Positions 1 to 14,300 of a DNA stretch of 64,000 nucleotides are shown piece by piece. Source of the DNA: Antedon bifida (lineage: Eukaryota; Echinodermata; Crinoidea; Comatulida; Antedonidae); the NCBI GenBank assembly GCA_963402885.1, contig OY727103.1, forward strand, positions 7,106,501-7,170,500, in the 5' to 3' direction. The notes below the pieces were generated by a model, which was not told where the DNA came from, did no database searches, and saw only the letters and a list, made by a program, of their open reading frames with translations. The position numbers and the translations under genes were made by a program. Numbering within the stretch: position 1 is the first letter of the stretch; every line of letters begins with the position of its first letter.

Positions 1-2676
1 TTCCACATGTCATTTCTAAAATGGAAGTTTTGTTATTGTTTTGATGAAAATGTTTAAAAACATTTATATTTTTTTAATTTACACGTGCATAGCCTGTCAC
101 TTTTGACGTGCTCGTATAACGTAATTTCGAGTTGGAAAGTGAATCAAATATGATGACATTATTAAAGAAAGGTTGTAAAACAGAAATCGGGCAAAAAGAG
201 TGCAGTGCGCGTGCAAAAATCTGCGCACTCAATGCAATTTTTTAAACGCTTAAAATTGCCTGAAACGTATTCTAATTTCATCGAAAATAAATTTAACAAT
301 TTTGAAAATTTTAAGCGCGCGTACGCATGCGTTATATGCGCTACGCACATAATTGTATTGTCATATGATGAAATGTGACCTGAAATTTATGAGTACCAAA
401 TTTTATTTAATTGTGATTCATGCTTGTGAATATATGATTACAAACGTGATTTCGTTAAATCGTGCGTAGACCGCGTAATTTTTGATTGCGCACAGTGAAA
501 AACATAACCACATCGAGCCCTGGCCATAATAAGGAATATACTCTGAAAAATTGACTTAGCTAGATGAAACTGATATCAAGACAAGGCCATATACAAGTTA
601 GTGTTTACCGAACGACCGACCACCGACTAACCGACCGACCAACAAAAGTCCCTTTATATCAATTTTCATTTTTGTTTTTTGAGACAGTACATCTTTAAAC
701 GGAAAGTCAGCAACTCCCTGCTTTTGATCATATATTCCTTTTTTTAACAAGTTTGTTGAAATAAGAAGAGCAAGAAACTTAAGTTTATATAATAAAGTTT
801 ATATTTTAATAGATAGGGCTACGGTATTTGGTTGAAAGTAACATGTTGTTAATGTTTTACCGCATCTTTTATGTTCACTTTATGGGCCACTGATGTAAAT
901 TGTGAATGGCAATAAATATTATTATTATAAGCCTATTATTATTATTATTATTATTATAGATTCATTTCGGTTGCTAGGTAAACACAATACTTAGTGTAGG
1001 TTGTTGTTTATGCAACAGAAGACAATAATATATCTTATTTTTCTATTGCATCACCCTGGAATTTCCCACGAAAATATGCGTTAACTCACAGAATCTTCTG
1101 ATTGGTGTGGAAGGAACTATTTATATCTATTAGTTTCCCTATGCTCTGATAAATGTTTTCCTAGGTTTAAGTATCGTTGTCATGTTTAGGCATTTGTTTA
1201 TTCGCTTTCTAAATTGATCAGTTATTTGGTAACGAATAATTTGTTTGCTGCGAAATTTATTGCTGAAAAATAAAAGTCTAAATAATGTTCAGAATAGAAT
1301 TACAGTACTGAGACTTTTAATTTACAATCAAAGTTATTAGTGGATCTTGTTACAGAGGCCGATTTTAATATCTAGAACATAGATAATCATATGTCAGTAT
1401 ATGTTCTAAATAAATTCATTATTTAATTTTTTAAATTTAAACTCGCGTCTAATTCAAATCTTGTTCGTAGACTTCGTTTTACGTGACTTCCTACAAGGAA
1501 GTTCCTTTTACCGTGTAATTGTTTAAAATGTGTTTTGTGCAGAACATGGCAAAGCGACATCTTAAATACCAATTAATCATTTTAAAACAATTGCTTTTAA
1601 GCTTTAAGAATAAAAACAAAATCAACCGATTTTGAATTGAATTGAATTGATTTTCCTGATGAAATGTAACCAAATTAATTTACCTGTTAATTACGTAAAC
1701 TTGTTGTTTTTGGCGCGAATTTTCGACTTAAAGTGAATATCAAATCAAATATTACTTTGATATGGCCAATTTAAATTTAAAATATTTTGACCTTTATTTT
1801 TTGTGTTTCAAGGAACAATACATCTTTAATATATGTATAATAATAATAATACTATATAAAATAATCAATATGTCGATAGTGTTAATGTTTTTTATACGGT
1901 GTTCGTTTACTCTAGATTCTAGGTGAAAGAATAAAATAAAAAATAACATTTAGTTCACTTTTTTAAATAAAACATTTTGTACAAATATATATATATTGTA
2001 TAGATATATAGATATATAATTATTATAAAATAAAACATTATCATAGTATTGAGTGGTAAAGGAACTCTGCGAATAAACAAGCTTTTAGTTACTGAGCCAA
2101 CAAAACTAATAAAATAATGTTGCTATAGAAACAAAATGTTTGGTCGAGCTTGCTTGGCAACATAAGAAAAATGCATATCTTTCTCTTTGTTTTGTATGCC
2201 GCTGGAATTTCCAGAAGTATTACAAAAGTAATATAATAATGTTGCTAAGTAAACATAAAATGTTTTGCCAGGGTTTTTAGGCAGCACAAGACAATAATAC
2301 ATACTTTTTTATTTTGTATGCCGCTGGAATTTTCCCAAAAAACTTTGCGTAATTCACGGAATCTTCTGCTTGATATGAAGGATTTGTTTCTATATCAATC
2401 ACATCCACATCGCTCTTAAGTATGAGGAAATAAGTAAGAAAGCATACCCAGCTAAGTATGAACCCGGAACCTTCAGAAGCTTGATATAATCAACTAACTA
2501 CCTATGTATAGTTTCTTTGTATATCCTGACCATCTACTTGTTATCGCTTTGTTATTGTTAAGCAGATAGACTTTCACAAGGTTAATATTGGTTACTTAGA
2601 AAATGTAGTGAAAATGGTTTTTTTTTCTACCATTTAAAAATAAAAATAGAAAAATTTAAGAAAGTAAGTATGCGTC

Positions 2677-2991
2677 TTAAAGATGTATTGTCCCCCTGAA
2701 AAAAACAACATTTTTTGTAATATGCCATTTTATATAATATACACATAATAGTTATCCATGTTGACCAAAAATTGAACCGAAAAAAGTATTTACCTAAAAA
2801 AACTGTAATTTAATAGCAAAAAATTAGCTGCGAGCGAATTATTTTTGATGAACTTAACTATTTATTTTGTCATTTTATATGTAAAAACATTTTTTTTCTA
2901 TGGAAGTAATTGTCTTTATTAAAACTACAAAATAACCTATTTAAAGTCTGATTAATTAATTGTTCATGTTTTTTTGGCAATACATCTTTAA
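2677..2991 (+). mobile_element. MITE-A copy 1 (TTAA-bounded inverted-repeat element)
   Basis: The element of about 315 bp starts TTAAAGATGTATTGTCCCCC and ends with the inverted complement GGCAATACATCTTTAA. Both ends coincide with TTAA, the target site known for piggyBac-type elements. There is no coding capacity, so it fits a non-autonomous MITE. The interior resembles the copies at 4277, 53381, 58252 and 63141. Confidence 0.7.
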
Positions 2992-3420
2992 AAATTGTAT
3001 AAGGGAGGGCACACGAAAATAAAAAACATTTTTTTGGCATTTTATTATTATTATTGTTTATACATATATGCTACAATTTCAGGAACTACAGTATCATTTG
3101 TACAACTGGCTGTCATTTTATACATTATTCTAAAACTCCTCCTAATAATTTTAGATTTTTTAAAATTGAACTAAATAAACGAATTAGCAGCAAGTATTCA
3201 ATTCAATTAAATTCAAGAAACATTTATTGACCATATTATGTTAGCATAACATTAACAATGGTTAGCATATAATATATATAGTCGAGAGACTACAAAAGGC
3301 CCGATAAGCCTGTCGCTGTAGTCCCTCTTTACATTATACAAGTAGATTTATATTACTGCATAAATGAACTATAAAATATTTAGGCCTAGCAAAAAGAAAC
3401 AACAACATGTTAGTACTTAG

Positions 3421-3551
3421 ATGAATATGCTAAAATATGATTATGTTAAGAAATGAATATGCCAAAATATGAATTGTGTTAAGAAATGTATATGCTAAAA
3501 TGATTATGTTAAGAAATGAATTCGTTAAGAAAATCAATACGCTAAGAAATT
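3421..3551 (+). repeat. Minisatellite, unit about 30-33 bp
   Basis: At least four imperfect tandem units are built on ATGAATATGCTAAAATATG followed by ATTATGTTAAGAA. Later units shorten to ATGAATTCGTTAAGAA-like versions. This is ordinary expanded non-coding repeat. Confidence 0.65.
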
Positions 3552-4276
3552 AATACGATTATTAGATCTTGGTTTTGGCAATTATTATTTTTATTCTTCT
3601 AGCATTATGCTCATCTAAAAAAAAACAGTTTTAGCACATTTCTGAGAAATAATCATGTGGATTTTTTAACCATAAAGGAATAAGAATTGTACCAAGAGTT
3701 ATGAGCCTTTCACGCGTGTATCAACATTGTGTAGGTGTCTACATTGGGCGCACAATTTGAACAATGTGATGCCTGCTATGATAATCTATAATCATTCCAA
3801 TACATTACTTAACTAAAAAGACTGTTAAATTCGTCAACATAACACAATTGGTCTACAGGTTGGAAGAATACAACAAAAGGTTCATTGTTTATTGCATCGC
3901 CGTGGAATTTCCCAACATATATAAGAAAAAAAAACATCAATTGCAATATCAATGCGTTTATAATATCAAATCGTTACGTGCATAATTAATATGAACACAA
4001 AATGTGTTTGTTGTATGCATGTTTAACCAAGGGGAACAATCAATGATACCAAGAACTTTACTTTAATATTGTTACTGTTACTGTTGTCAATTACATGAAA
4101 TACAATAATATGTTTTGTAAATTATTATTTTATAAAATTAAAGTCGTTAAATTATATTAATTATGTGAAGAAACCATGTTGAGAAAAAAACAATACCAAG
4201 AAGAGGAAATTATTTATTTGAAATAATGGAAATGCGAATAATAATTGGCCTCACCCACAAAAAAAATATTCCATAA

Positions 4277-4612
4277 TTAAAGATGTGTTGTCCTCCAAAA
4301 ACATGAAAAATGAAGATTAATTAAATCAGACTTTGAATATGTTATTTTGTAGTTTTAATAAAGTTAATCACGAACAAAAATAATGTTTTCACTTATAAAA
4401 TGACAAAATAAATTGTTAAATTCAAGGAAAAATCCATTGGCTGGGAGCCAATTTGACCATTTTTTGCTTTAAATTACATTTTTTTCAGGTAAATACATTT
4501 TTTAAAATCTAATTTATGGTCAAAGTTGATAATTATTATGTTACATTAAAATGGAATATTCAACAACAAATTGTTTAAGAATTATTTTTACAGGGGGAAA
4601 ATACATCTTTAA
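4277..4612 (-). mobile_element. MITE-A copy 2, inverted orientation
   Basis: The element runs from TTAAAGATGTGTTGTCCTCC to ATACATCTTTAA, about 336 bp. Relative to copies at 2677 and 53381 the interior is reversed: CATGAAAAATGAAGATTAA is near the left end here and its complement is near the right end there. It is non-coding and shares the TTAA ends of the family. Confidence 0.7.
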
Positions 4613-5301
4613 ATAATTCAGTACCCTGCTGTTATAATGTATTGGACTCATTCCAAAAGATTATAATATTACTATAGAGAGATATTAAACTCTCATTTCC
4701 TGGTTTAGTATATGGCATACCTGAAACAATTAATGAAAGAAGAGGGTTATTAAATGCTATTTACATCACCTTGGAATTTCCAACTGATGACATTTTCAAA
4801 ACCTACAGTACAATCGCGGAAAAGGAAAAAAAACCGAATTCGTATACCTAATTTTAGTCTATTAAATAAAACTATACATTTTAAATAACATTGTTTTCTT
4901 CTTATAATATTTCATATTTAATTTCACGTGTTTTTTCATATTATGAATTATATATACATACGGTATATGAATTATTATAAAATATGACCTGCTTAAATTA
5001 AGTGATTCGGATTAAGTTGGTCAACTATTGTTTCTTACTTACAGTTAGATTCTTGTTTTTATACACTATGCTATTAATTTTTAATCTGAAGATAAAAAAC
5101 AAATGTTTAGGCTGAAAATGAATCGTAGTGTTAATTGTTATCGCGGTGGCTGATGCAAGAGTTTGTAATTGTGGGCGTTCACACACTGATGGCGTATAGA
5201 CTTATAACCGGCTACGGTGGTATATATGGCAAGCATTCGTGGCTGCGTTTTAAATTCATCGTTTTGCTCGCTATCAAAAACAACGTTTGAAAACATCAAG
5301 A

Positions 5302-8300
5302 ATGAATATCTTCTATGACGAAGGCAATCATTTGGCTTTAAAAGCTGCGGTTGCCTTTCATGTAGGTGAATCAAAATTGCATGTAAATTGGAAAACTGTA
5401 AAGTCTTCTGGTAAGTTGCTTACTTGCTTTCTATCTAGGCTATATAGGCCACAATTGTCAACGTAAACAATGACGTAACTCGGCGTACGTACAGTACGTA
5501 ACACATAAATGTATACACACTGTACAGTGTGTATGTTTAAAGGAGGTGAAGAAAATAGAATTTTTAGAACTAGTACCATTTTTTTATTATTCTTTATAGA
5601 CAAAATTAGTCATCATTAAAGTAATTTTTTTTAATTAATGCAATTAATGCAAATGTCAATCACGACCTAAGTAATCAAGGTATTTTATTTTGTTAGGCTT
5701 AAAGGCAATTTACACATCAGACGGGCGGTAAATGAAAGCCAAAAAAAATGTGTAATCTATTTTAATTCTATCACCATTTACACAAAACGCGGAGCGGACG
5801 GGTGGTTAAGCAGAAACGAAAGATAATGTGCAAGCAAGCCACTGTACGCGGTTTTCGGCTTACCGTTACCGCTCGTCTGTGTAAATTAGCCTTTACTTAC
5901 AGTTTATGTTTTTATTAACCTGTTCATTATACTATTGCTATTATTTAGTTTCGATTCTAACTAATATTTTCTGTTTCCATTTTGGCGAATAATCGTGATT
6001 GGCGATCAGTTAGCGCGCCTTTTCCTCATATATTCGACTTTTTTTTCAAAGAGAAACACAAATATGCTAATACAATTTTATTACTAAAGAATGAATAGCT
6101 GCGATGTTTTATCGCGTGTATGTTGAGATGTTTGATTTGCTTGAATGCTCACGATCGTTTCCTGAACTCTGATTGGTTGTGAATGTTATCGCTTCGAAAA
6201 GTAGAAACTATTTGAACTATTGTATAATACGCATGCGTATACTGGGATGCTTTCGATTTGCGTGAATAAACTCGCATAGTAGAAAACAGGCTTTAGAGAA
6301 CACACTGAATAAAAATTATCAAAACATAATCATTTATATTCAATTTCCCCATACTTTTAAATACGATTGACCAATCACAAGCGTCGTGATTGGTCAAATT
6401 GCTTGCAGTGCGCTTAAGTTCTTGCGTTCGGTCAAAATGTTAACCAAGCTTAATGATGACGTCATCTTATAATTATCATAACATCCTATTGGTCCGAGAA
6501 AATTCTGTAGAAATAAAGCAGAACTATCTTATTCACAATACATATGAAAAAAGACGTTTAAGAAACACTATGCACACTGCTGTACTTACTTTATTCGATC
6601 GTGGCTTTATACAAATCAACATCCACCAAAATGAGTTCATATATTTCTCGAGATAACGTAATTGTACCATTCCTGAAAGAGCAACATCAACTTCTGTTAT
6701 TATTACGAAGATCACATAATTATAATTCGTCAAATTACGAATTAAAATCCTAAGTTTTTAATGTTGTTTGTACAAGTGTGAACATACAGACATACAAGGT
6801 CTATAGTTTATTGTTTCTTTTTACGTTGCGCCACCAGCGTTTTGATTATTTTTAAAACTGGTAATTCCCACCTCCTAATTACATTTAAGTATGACACGCC
6901 ATATGTGCTAAAAATGATTTTTAATAATAGTAATTCCATTCGCATAATTCAAATTCAATCAAACTGTTATATCAACTAGTACAACACTATTTTCAAAATA
7001 TTTCCATTAATACTGCGTGAATAATACGTTTATAGCAATTGACTTACAATATGGTTGAATGACCCTTGCTGTATCGTGCCCAACCATAGTTCAGTGACTT
7101 TAACCATGACTTTGTTGCTTTACTTTTCTACGCCGAATGAGTAACTATAACTTCACATAAGCACTTGACCTCACTTGACCTCAACAGTAAGTAATATATT
7201 CGTATGGATGAATGTCATTGGCCTGCTCTACCATTTCTCCATGTCCTCTTTAAAAAATGAATTACTGTAGCTTCATGTTTTTTTACCAATATCATTTTTA
7301 AAAATATGTGTATCAATGACCTTTGACCCCCACTAGCTCTACCCTAAACTTGAACACTTGACCTTTTGTCTGCGCACACAGATCAAGTTGCTCCATTTCT
7401 GAAGAGTAAGAAGCTCCCTCTCCTGCAATTATCAAATGGCGATTTTATCTTCTCATCAAATGAAATTTGCAGGTAAAATATTTTTTTTTTTAGAAACATG
7501 ATTAAATAAAACATTATTAAATGCGGTCAAATACCATTACATAATTCACTATCTTTAACTACTCGACCAATGAACTAATGATAATGGCAACACTTTCTTC
7601 ATATCGTTTGAATGTTTTGAGAAATGTATTCTCTTTCTAATGATAACCAAGCATTTCGTTGCTTTCGATTTGCGACGATCGAAGACTGACGACCAAACAA
7701 TGCCATAATCATTAATTCATTGTGCGCATGCGCAGATATTGGGGCATGTGTCCTCGCTCCCCACCTCAGTTTTTATTGTTTCTAGATACATCGATTGACC
7801 TGGCCTAGCTATGTCTACGGTCATTTTAGATCTCCCTAATGTTGTCTTTGTAGGTATCTTCTTGCCAACTCGGGAAAGGATACAGATGACGCGCAAGTCA
7901 CGGTGTGGCTGGATTGGGAGTCAACTCAATTACAGGTATCAAAATGATTTTTTTTTATTTTTTATTTTTTTAACCATATTTAATGAGGGTGATCCATCCA
8001 GCTATTGCTGATCATTAGGGACCCTCAGAGGTTCACAAGACAAACATATACACAAGATGCTCTACATAAACAAAGTCTTATTACAAGTCTTTGGGAGGGG
8101 AGTAATTTGGTCCTTAGAAAAAGTTCTGACATGTGACGGGACTTGAACCCAGGACCCTTGGAGTGGTAGCCAAGCATCATAACCACCAAGCCACAACTCC
8201 ACTCTAATCATTTAATAAACCCTAAAAAGAACATCCTTATGTTGATTAAGCATTTTTTTTCACAATTAATTGATTCTTTTAAAGAAATATGAAATATAGA

Positions 8301-11300
8301 GGATGATAGAAAATCCACTCGTTCGCATTATTGCAGTTAATTGTTACGTACGTCACATTATTCAACTTCTCACTAAAGTGAAGGATCGGGACCAACACCT
8401 CTAAAACGGCCCAGTCCTTATTGCACAGTGGCTGTGTGTGATAGTGGCTGAATATAACTATAATAATTCATGTTTTCTACAAAGCTTACCTACAAAAAGT
8501 AAATATTAAAAGACATTATTCCATTTGTTTTAATTAAAATTCTCAATGAAAATGAAAAAAAAAGTCGATCTTATTCTTGGTTGGCCGTAGTTAATACATG
8601 CTTTGCAACGGATTATTATTACTTTCAATATTGTTTTTACAATTTTATTTTTCATGTTTAATTATTTTTTCCCATAGCTTGTTTTAAGTCCTTATCTTGC
8701 AATTTCTACATCTGGAAGCAAGACAAATCCAGACTTATTAAAACCTTACTTTGACAAACTCGACCAGGCGTTGAAAGGGAAACATTTTCTTGTTGGTGTA
8801 AGTTGGTCATCTGTCCGTAAACACTAGTTTCGATTTGTGATTGTTATTGATTATGTGTTGAATTGCCAACGCTTAAGCTTATAATTAAGAAACAAATAAT
8901 GTTCATTAATTTTTTTTAAAGAACATACATTTATTATAAAAGAATAACAATGTATATCGAACTGAAAGTCACTAGTGTCGTGTGGCAAAATGCTCAATGT
9001 TTTGTAAGCTCTGATTCTCACTTTGACCAATCAAATGGCGTGTCCTATAATTTGAATCTAAATTCAAATGTCTTTTCAGTCTGATCTAACAGCAGCAGAT
9101 GTTGCCATCTGGTCGGCGCTGTATCCAGTTTTTGCTAAAAATTCCACTCTTAAATCAGTCTATTCGAACTTGGCTGCCTGGTTTGATAAGCTATCCCAGA
9201 ATTCTGCATTCCAGTCTGCTGTTGCTAAGATAACCGAAAACAAAGGTGTGTCAGCGTGTCTACAGTCTCTTCAAGCTCAAACTTTGGTAGGTTAAGTTGG
9301 CAATTATTGTAAACACTATCATGTTTAGTTAGTCTGAAGTTATAATTAATTGATGGATACAATCGGTTATAGCATTAAAACGGAAACGTCAGGACATACC
9401 ATGTTGTATTTGCTTTTGAAAGCACTAGTGTACCGCAAAACTAACTTTTTAATAAACACTGAAGTATGATATAAAATAAAAGAAATTTCAAAATGTTTAC
9501 GAAATTCTAGGAAAAGACTGGGGATATTATTTCTGATAATGACTATTGTATTGCTTCTGTCAGCGATATAAGCTTTCTTTTCTCTGACGATGTTTTTAAT
9601 GTTAACTATACTATATAGATTTATAAAGCGCTTTTCCAAAAAAAAAGGTCCAAAGCGCTGTACATTATTTAGAGCAGTATAAAAAGACAAATAGAACATC
9701 TAAATTATTACTTAGGGAAAAGAAACAAAACACTGTACACTTGGAGCTATACGCACATGTTATTTTTTAATGATTTTTTCTATTCAGACTGGTGAAAAAG
9801 ATTCGATTATTGATGATTGGCTTCATGGTAAAGATAAACTGCCCAAGAATCCTGTGAGAGAAAAGCCAACGTAAGTATCATAATCTAGTCTATAACCTAG
9901 GCTAAAAGGTGTGATATCATCCTTTTAAAAATGGAACGTCCCTGCTTTTAGATTTACTTATGTAAAGTTCTACATTTACTACTTCATTTTTCAAAGATCG
10001 TTCAGCTTTGTAGAATCGAGGTAATTTTTGTCACGATTACCTTTCACCTAAATGTTGCCAAAGTCAACGTATGCTCAACTCCGTAATAAAATAAATCCTA
10101 CGTATTATCTCAAAGTCGAAAAAAAAGTTATGTGTTCTTTAAACATTTCCTTTGAATGCATTTATTGTTTTTTTGAATGAAAAAAAATCGCTTTGGCCAA
10201 GCATTAAAATCAATAATATGAGAATAGTTATTATTGTTGTTCTGCAACTTTTAGAACTGCAACCTAAACCTAAATTCTTACCGATAATATATTGTAGACA
10301 GATATAGATTTAGTTTTTAACATCTCAAAATCTTGCTTCTCGTGGAAATCTGTTGAGGATCTTTTGCACCCTGTTCCGGTACGGTTTCGGTCCGGCGCCG
10401 GCAAATCCAATCGAACGTAAATGTTTCGTTTTTACGCGGCTACGGGCTTATCGATTGGAGCATAGAGCCGCGTGGAGCGTCGTGAAAGTAAAACATTGGC
10501 GTTGAATTCGCCAGACAGGAACCGTGGCGGGACAGGTGTGCAAGACCCTTTACACATTTTCCGGAATGGTGATTTTGATAACTTGGATTGTTGATAAATA
10601 AGATCATATCCATATGCATTTCTTTGTAGCTTGCCCGGGAAAGACCAGCGTAACGTGCTCATCACCAGCGCATTACCATACGTAAACAACGTACCTCATC
10701 TTGGTAACATTATCGGTTGTGTTTTGAGTGCAGACGTTTATGCGAGGTAATATTTTTTACTCATTATTATTTGCTTCAGTGTTATTCTCAGGTTGTGGAG
10801 CATAACGTTTAAAAACTACTCTTCATTTTCGAACTAGATTCTGCAGACTACGTGGGTACAATACATTGTATATCTGTGGTACTGATGAGTATGGCACGGC
10901 AACAGAAACAAAAGCACTGGAAGAGAAACTGACACCACAGCAGATTTGCGACAAGTATTTTAAGTTACACCGGGATGTGTACCAATGGTTTAATATTGGA
11001 TTTGACTACTTTGGAAGAACAACTACAGAAAAACAAACTGAGTAAGTGTGATCAAAAGTCAAAGGTCATGAATTATACATTTTAATGAAACAGATTCTCT
11101 AGCGAAAAACTTAACGAAATGTTAATCATTTATAATAATATTAATACTAATTAATACAAGCTGAGCAAATGTCATGTGAATATTACAGAACAGTTAAGAG
11201 ATGGTTTTAAATGTATTACTTAATTTTAAAATGGTTTGTTTAACATAACGTATATTCTAGAATTGCGCAAGATATATTTTGGCGTCTTCACAAGCGCAAT

Positions 11301-14300
11301 TTTCTGCTGGAGGATACGGTTGAACAGCTTCTGTGTGAAACATGCAACCGATACCTAGCAGACAGGTTCGTAGAGGGCATTTGTCCATTGTGCAACTACG
11401 AAGATGCACGTGGTGACCAATGTGACAAATGCGGAAAACTAATCAATGCCACTGAACTAAAGGTGAGGGAATATTAATATAATTATAAACAAAACTAAGA
11501 ATTATAATGTTTAATGTAAGAAGCAACCTAAAAACCAAACCACAATCTGACTTTGATATTGTATTGTATGTAATCTTAGATCAACATTTTTGTTTAAAAT
11601 ATTTACTTTAAACTTTTGCAACCATTTTAACAGCATTTCAAGTGCTTGTTTTTAATAGTACCTGGGCGGGCTTTTGAATTTTCCTACTTCTGTCGCGAAC
11701 GACAATCTTAGATTAGTCTTGAATGAAACTACGCCCGCCATAACTATTTAAAGTTGAGTAGTCCTATCATTGATCAAAAAGTTCTCTCGTCATGTGCCTG
11801 CTTTGACCAGACATGAGCCAATACGTCAGATACATATACTAGATGCAGTGCTGGTTCAAAATGCCTGATGGGACCCGATGCTCATTTATTATACAACACC
11901 CGATATTTCAAGTCTCCCACCGAAGCTCTAATCGGCCCCAACGTTACTTAACTTCGTTGGTCTGACGATAACCGGTCTTTCAACATGGTATGGGTGTGGC
12001 TGTATTTCCTTTTAACGAGTGTGTTTAATGAAAAGTAATTTACTGAGGATAAGAACATTAACATTCCAAATGCAGATTTATTTATTTTATAGAAACCACG
12101 ATGTAAAGTGTGCAATAGTTCTCCTGTTATCAGTTCCTCAAAACACCTGTTTCTCGATTTGCCAAAACTTCAACCAACACTGGAGAAGTTCCTAGACAAG
12201 TCTATAAATGAAGGCGACTGGACCCAAAATGCTAAGCAAATCACCAACTCGTGGATTCGTGACGGACTGAAGCCTCGGTGTATCACCAGAGATCTGAAAT
12301 GGGGCACACCTGTACCTCTTGAAGGGTTTAAGGATAAAGTGTTCTATGTTTGGTTCGATGCTCCTATTGGATATCCATCGATCACAGCTAATTATACTGA
12401 TGATTGGGAGAAATGGTGGAAAAATCCAAAAGAGGTAACTTTAAGTAACTATATCTTGCTCAATAAATAATTATAAATGTTTATAACATTATTTTGATAT
12501 GGCGTAGATAATTATAAAACAATAAAATATTCTTTATTCTGTTTTTTTATGCTTTAAGTTAGACTGTACTCTTGTAAATTTATAAACTTATTTTAATTAT
12601 GATAAATGTAAGCACGGTGCCGTAGACACCATTTTTTGATTGGCGTACGTAGCAGGCAGTGGATGATTCAACTTCCAGTAAGAAGGGAGTGACAAATTGA
12701 TAGAATGTTCACGTTGCGTTGCGGCATGATTTTTTTTTATTAATAATAAAGACGATTAAAACCCACATAATTGATCGATTAAAATGAATAATAATTTTGT
12801 CCTCAGGTCGAACTGTATAATTTCATGGCAAAGGATAATGTCCCATTCCACAGTGTCATTTTTCCATGCTCGCTACTAGGTACTGATGAAGACTGGACAC
12901 TCGTCAATAATCTGATTGCAACAGGTAAGGTGGACTGCCATATGTTCAAATGAATGAAATCATTTCAAATGAATGCTTCTTCAGGCATTCGCATACTATC
13001 TTCTTCAATTTTTTTTTCAACAAAATATACTGTATGTATACAACTAATGAAAGACACAAATTGTGTGACAACTAAATTTTCCCAAGAAAGTCACCTTAAA
13101 TGGAAAGATCTTGAATGCATAAGTATTAACAAGAAGGTCCTTAAAGTACAACATCGTTAAAGGAAATCTGAAATTATGGTATTAATAATGATCGCATAGG
13201 TTTTGTGAAATTGTTTGTACAAAACTATAATGTAGACTCAATTCAAGTGAAAAGGTTTTAGACTCAACGATTATAGGCAACGTCTTATGTAAGTCAAAGA
13301 TTCTCTCCAGGTGGAATGCCATCCTGAGATGAGTAGTAGTTCTTGTTTTTTTATATGTAATTTTACTTTCTATGGCCCAGAGATTTCGAAATAAAAGATT
13401 GACTGAAAGATTAAAACATATTTTAGCCTTTCTGTTGCTTTTCCAGAGTACCTGAATTACGAAGACGGTAAATTTTCGAAAAGCAGAGGCATCGGTGTTT
13501 TCGGTACCGATGTTTGCAACACCGGCATTCCTCCAGCCATATGGCGTTTCTACCTTCTGTACATTCGTCCAGAATCCCAAGATAGTGCTTTCAGCTGGAC
13601 AGATTTTGTACTGAAGAATAACACTGAACTGTTAAACAATCTCGGAAACTTTGTGAACAGGTACAGTATGGTACTGTCAGTTTGTTGCGGTTTTTCTTAT
13701 AGTACAGTGCGTGGTCATGGTCTAACTAAACTGCCATAAAGAAGGTCTCTAAAATCCAAAATCACTCCTTGGTAAAAAGTTCTTTAAAGTACAAACTCAA
13801 TCTCTTTTAGAAAAATCTTATTCTCTGTCTGTTTTTTTTTTGTCGATGCACAGAGGGCTAACATTTCTGGAAAAGAATTTCGACAGTGTCGTCCCAGAGA
13901 TGGTTCTGAGTGAGGAGGATAAAAACGTAATTGTCTCGGTCACACAGGAACTTAAGATTTATATTGAGCTTCTAGAAAAGGTCAAGTAAGTACATTCAAT
14001 AAGTAGAGGTAATTAGATACCATATTTCAGAACAGAGATCTTTATACCGTTACCGGTGCGCGTACATATTTTTCCCAAGGACTGCAGAGCAGATGAAACA
14101 TGATGCATATTCATAATAATAATGTTCCCTTAAACGCCCTCTCTCGGATTTTCAGAGAAAGTCTGTGAGAAAAATATTTTCGTTACCGATGTAAACCTAT
14201 AAACTGAGCGAGTCAGTCAATCACAATGGGCCATGGTTGACCATGTGCTCAGTATAAAAAAACATGCATACCGAGCTCTGTCGTTTGCAGTTGATGATGT

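Larger units (their letters stand above)
960..4785 (+). repeat. Scattered degenerate repeat, about five copies
   Basis: Related segments lie at about 960-1110, 2095-2215, 2230-2375, 3840-3920 and 4700-4785, all in the same orientation. Shared landmarks in order are GTTGCTANGTAAACA, a GACAATAATA stretch, a T-rich run, and a GCCGCTGGAATTTCCCA-like block, followed in the longest copies by AATTCACGGAATCTTCTG. They look like old copies of one interspersed or locally duplicated element. The family is not recognised. Confidence 0.5.
1..5301. other. Gene-free, AT-rich upstream region
   Basis: No convincing coding exon is visible on either strand; open frames here are short and look like chance. The stretch contains two TTAA-bounded inverted-repeat elements (2677-2991, 4277-4612), end fragments of the same family near 680-700 and 1800-1830, several degenerate copies of a repeat containing GGAATTTCC, a minisatellite (3421-3551) and an ATT microsatellite near 920-960. 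Bases 5130-5301 are richer in CpG than the surroundings and probably hold the MARS1 promoter or 5' UTR, but no TATA box is evident. Confidence 0.6.

Noticed and set aside
3195..3350. Possible gene end at the ATTCAATTCAATTAAATTC segment
   Set aside because: The short-repeat start and following sequence resemble the retroelement tail at 27600-27943 rather than a transcript end.
13182..13580. Minus-strand open frame of 132 codons
   Set aside because: It overlaps MARS1 exon 12 (KFSKS exon) in antisense and has no recognisable domain.
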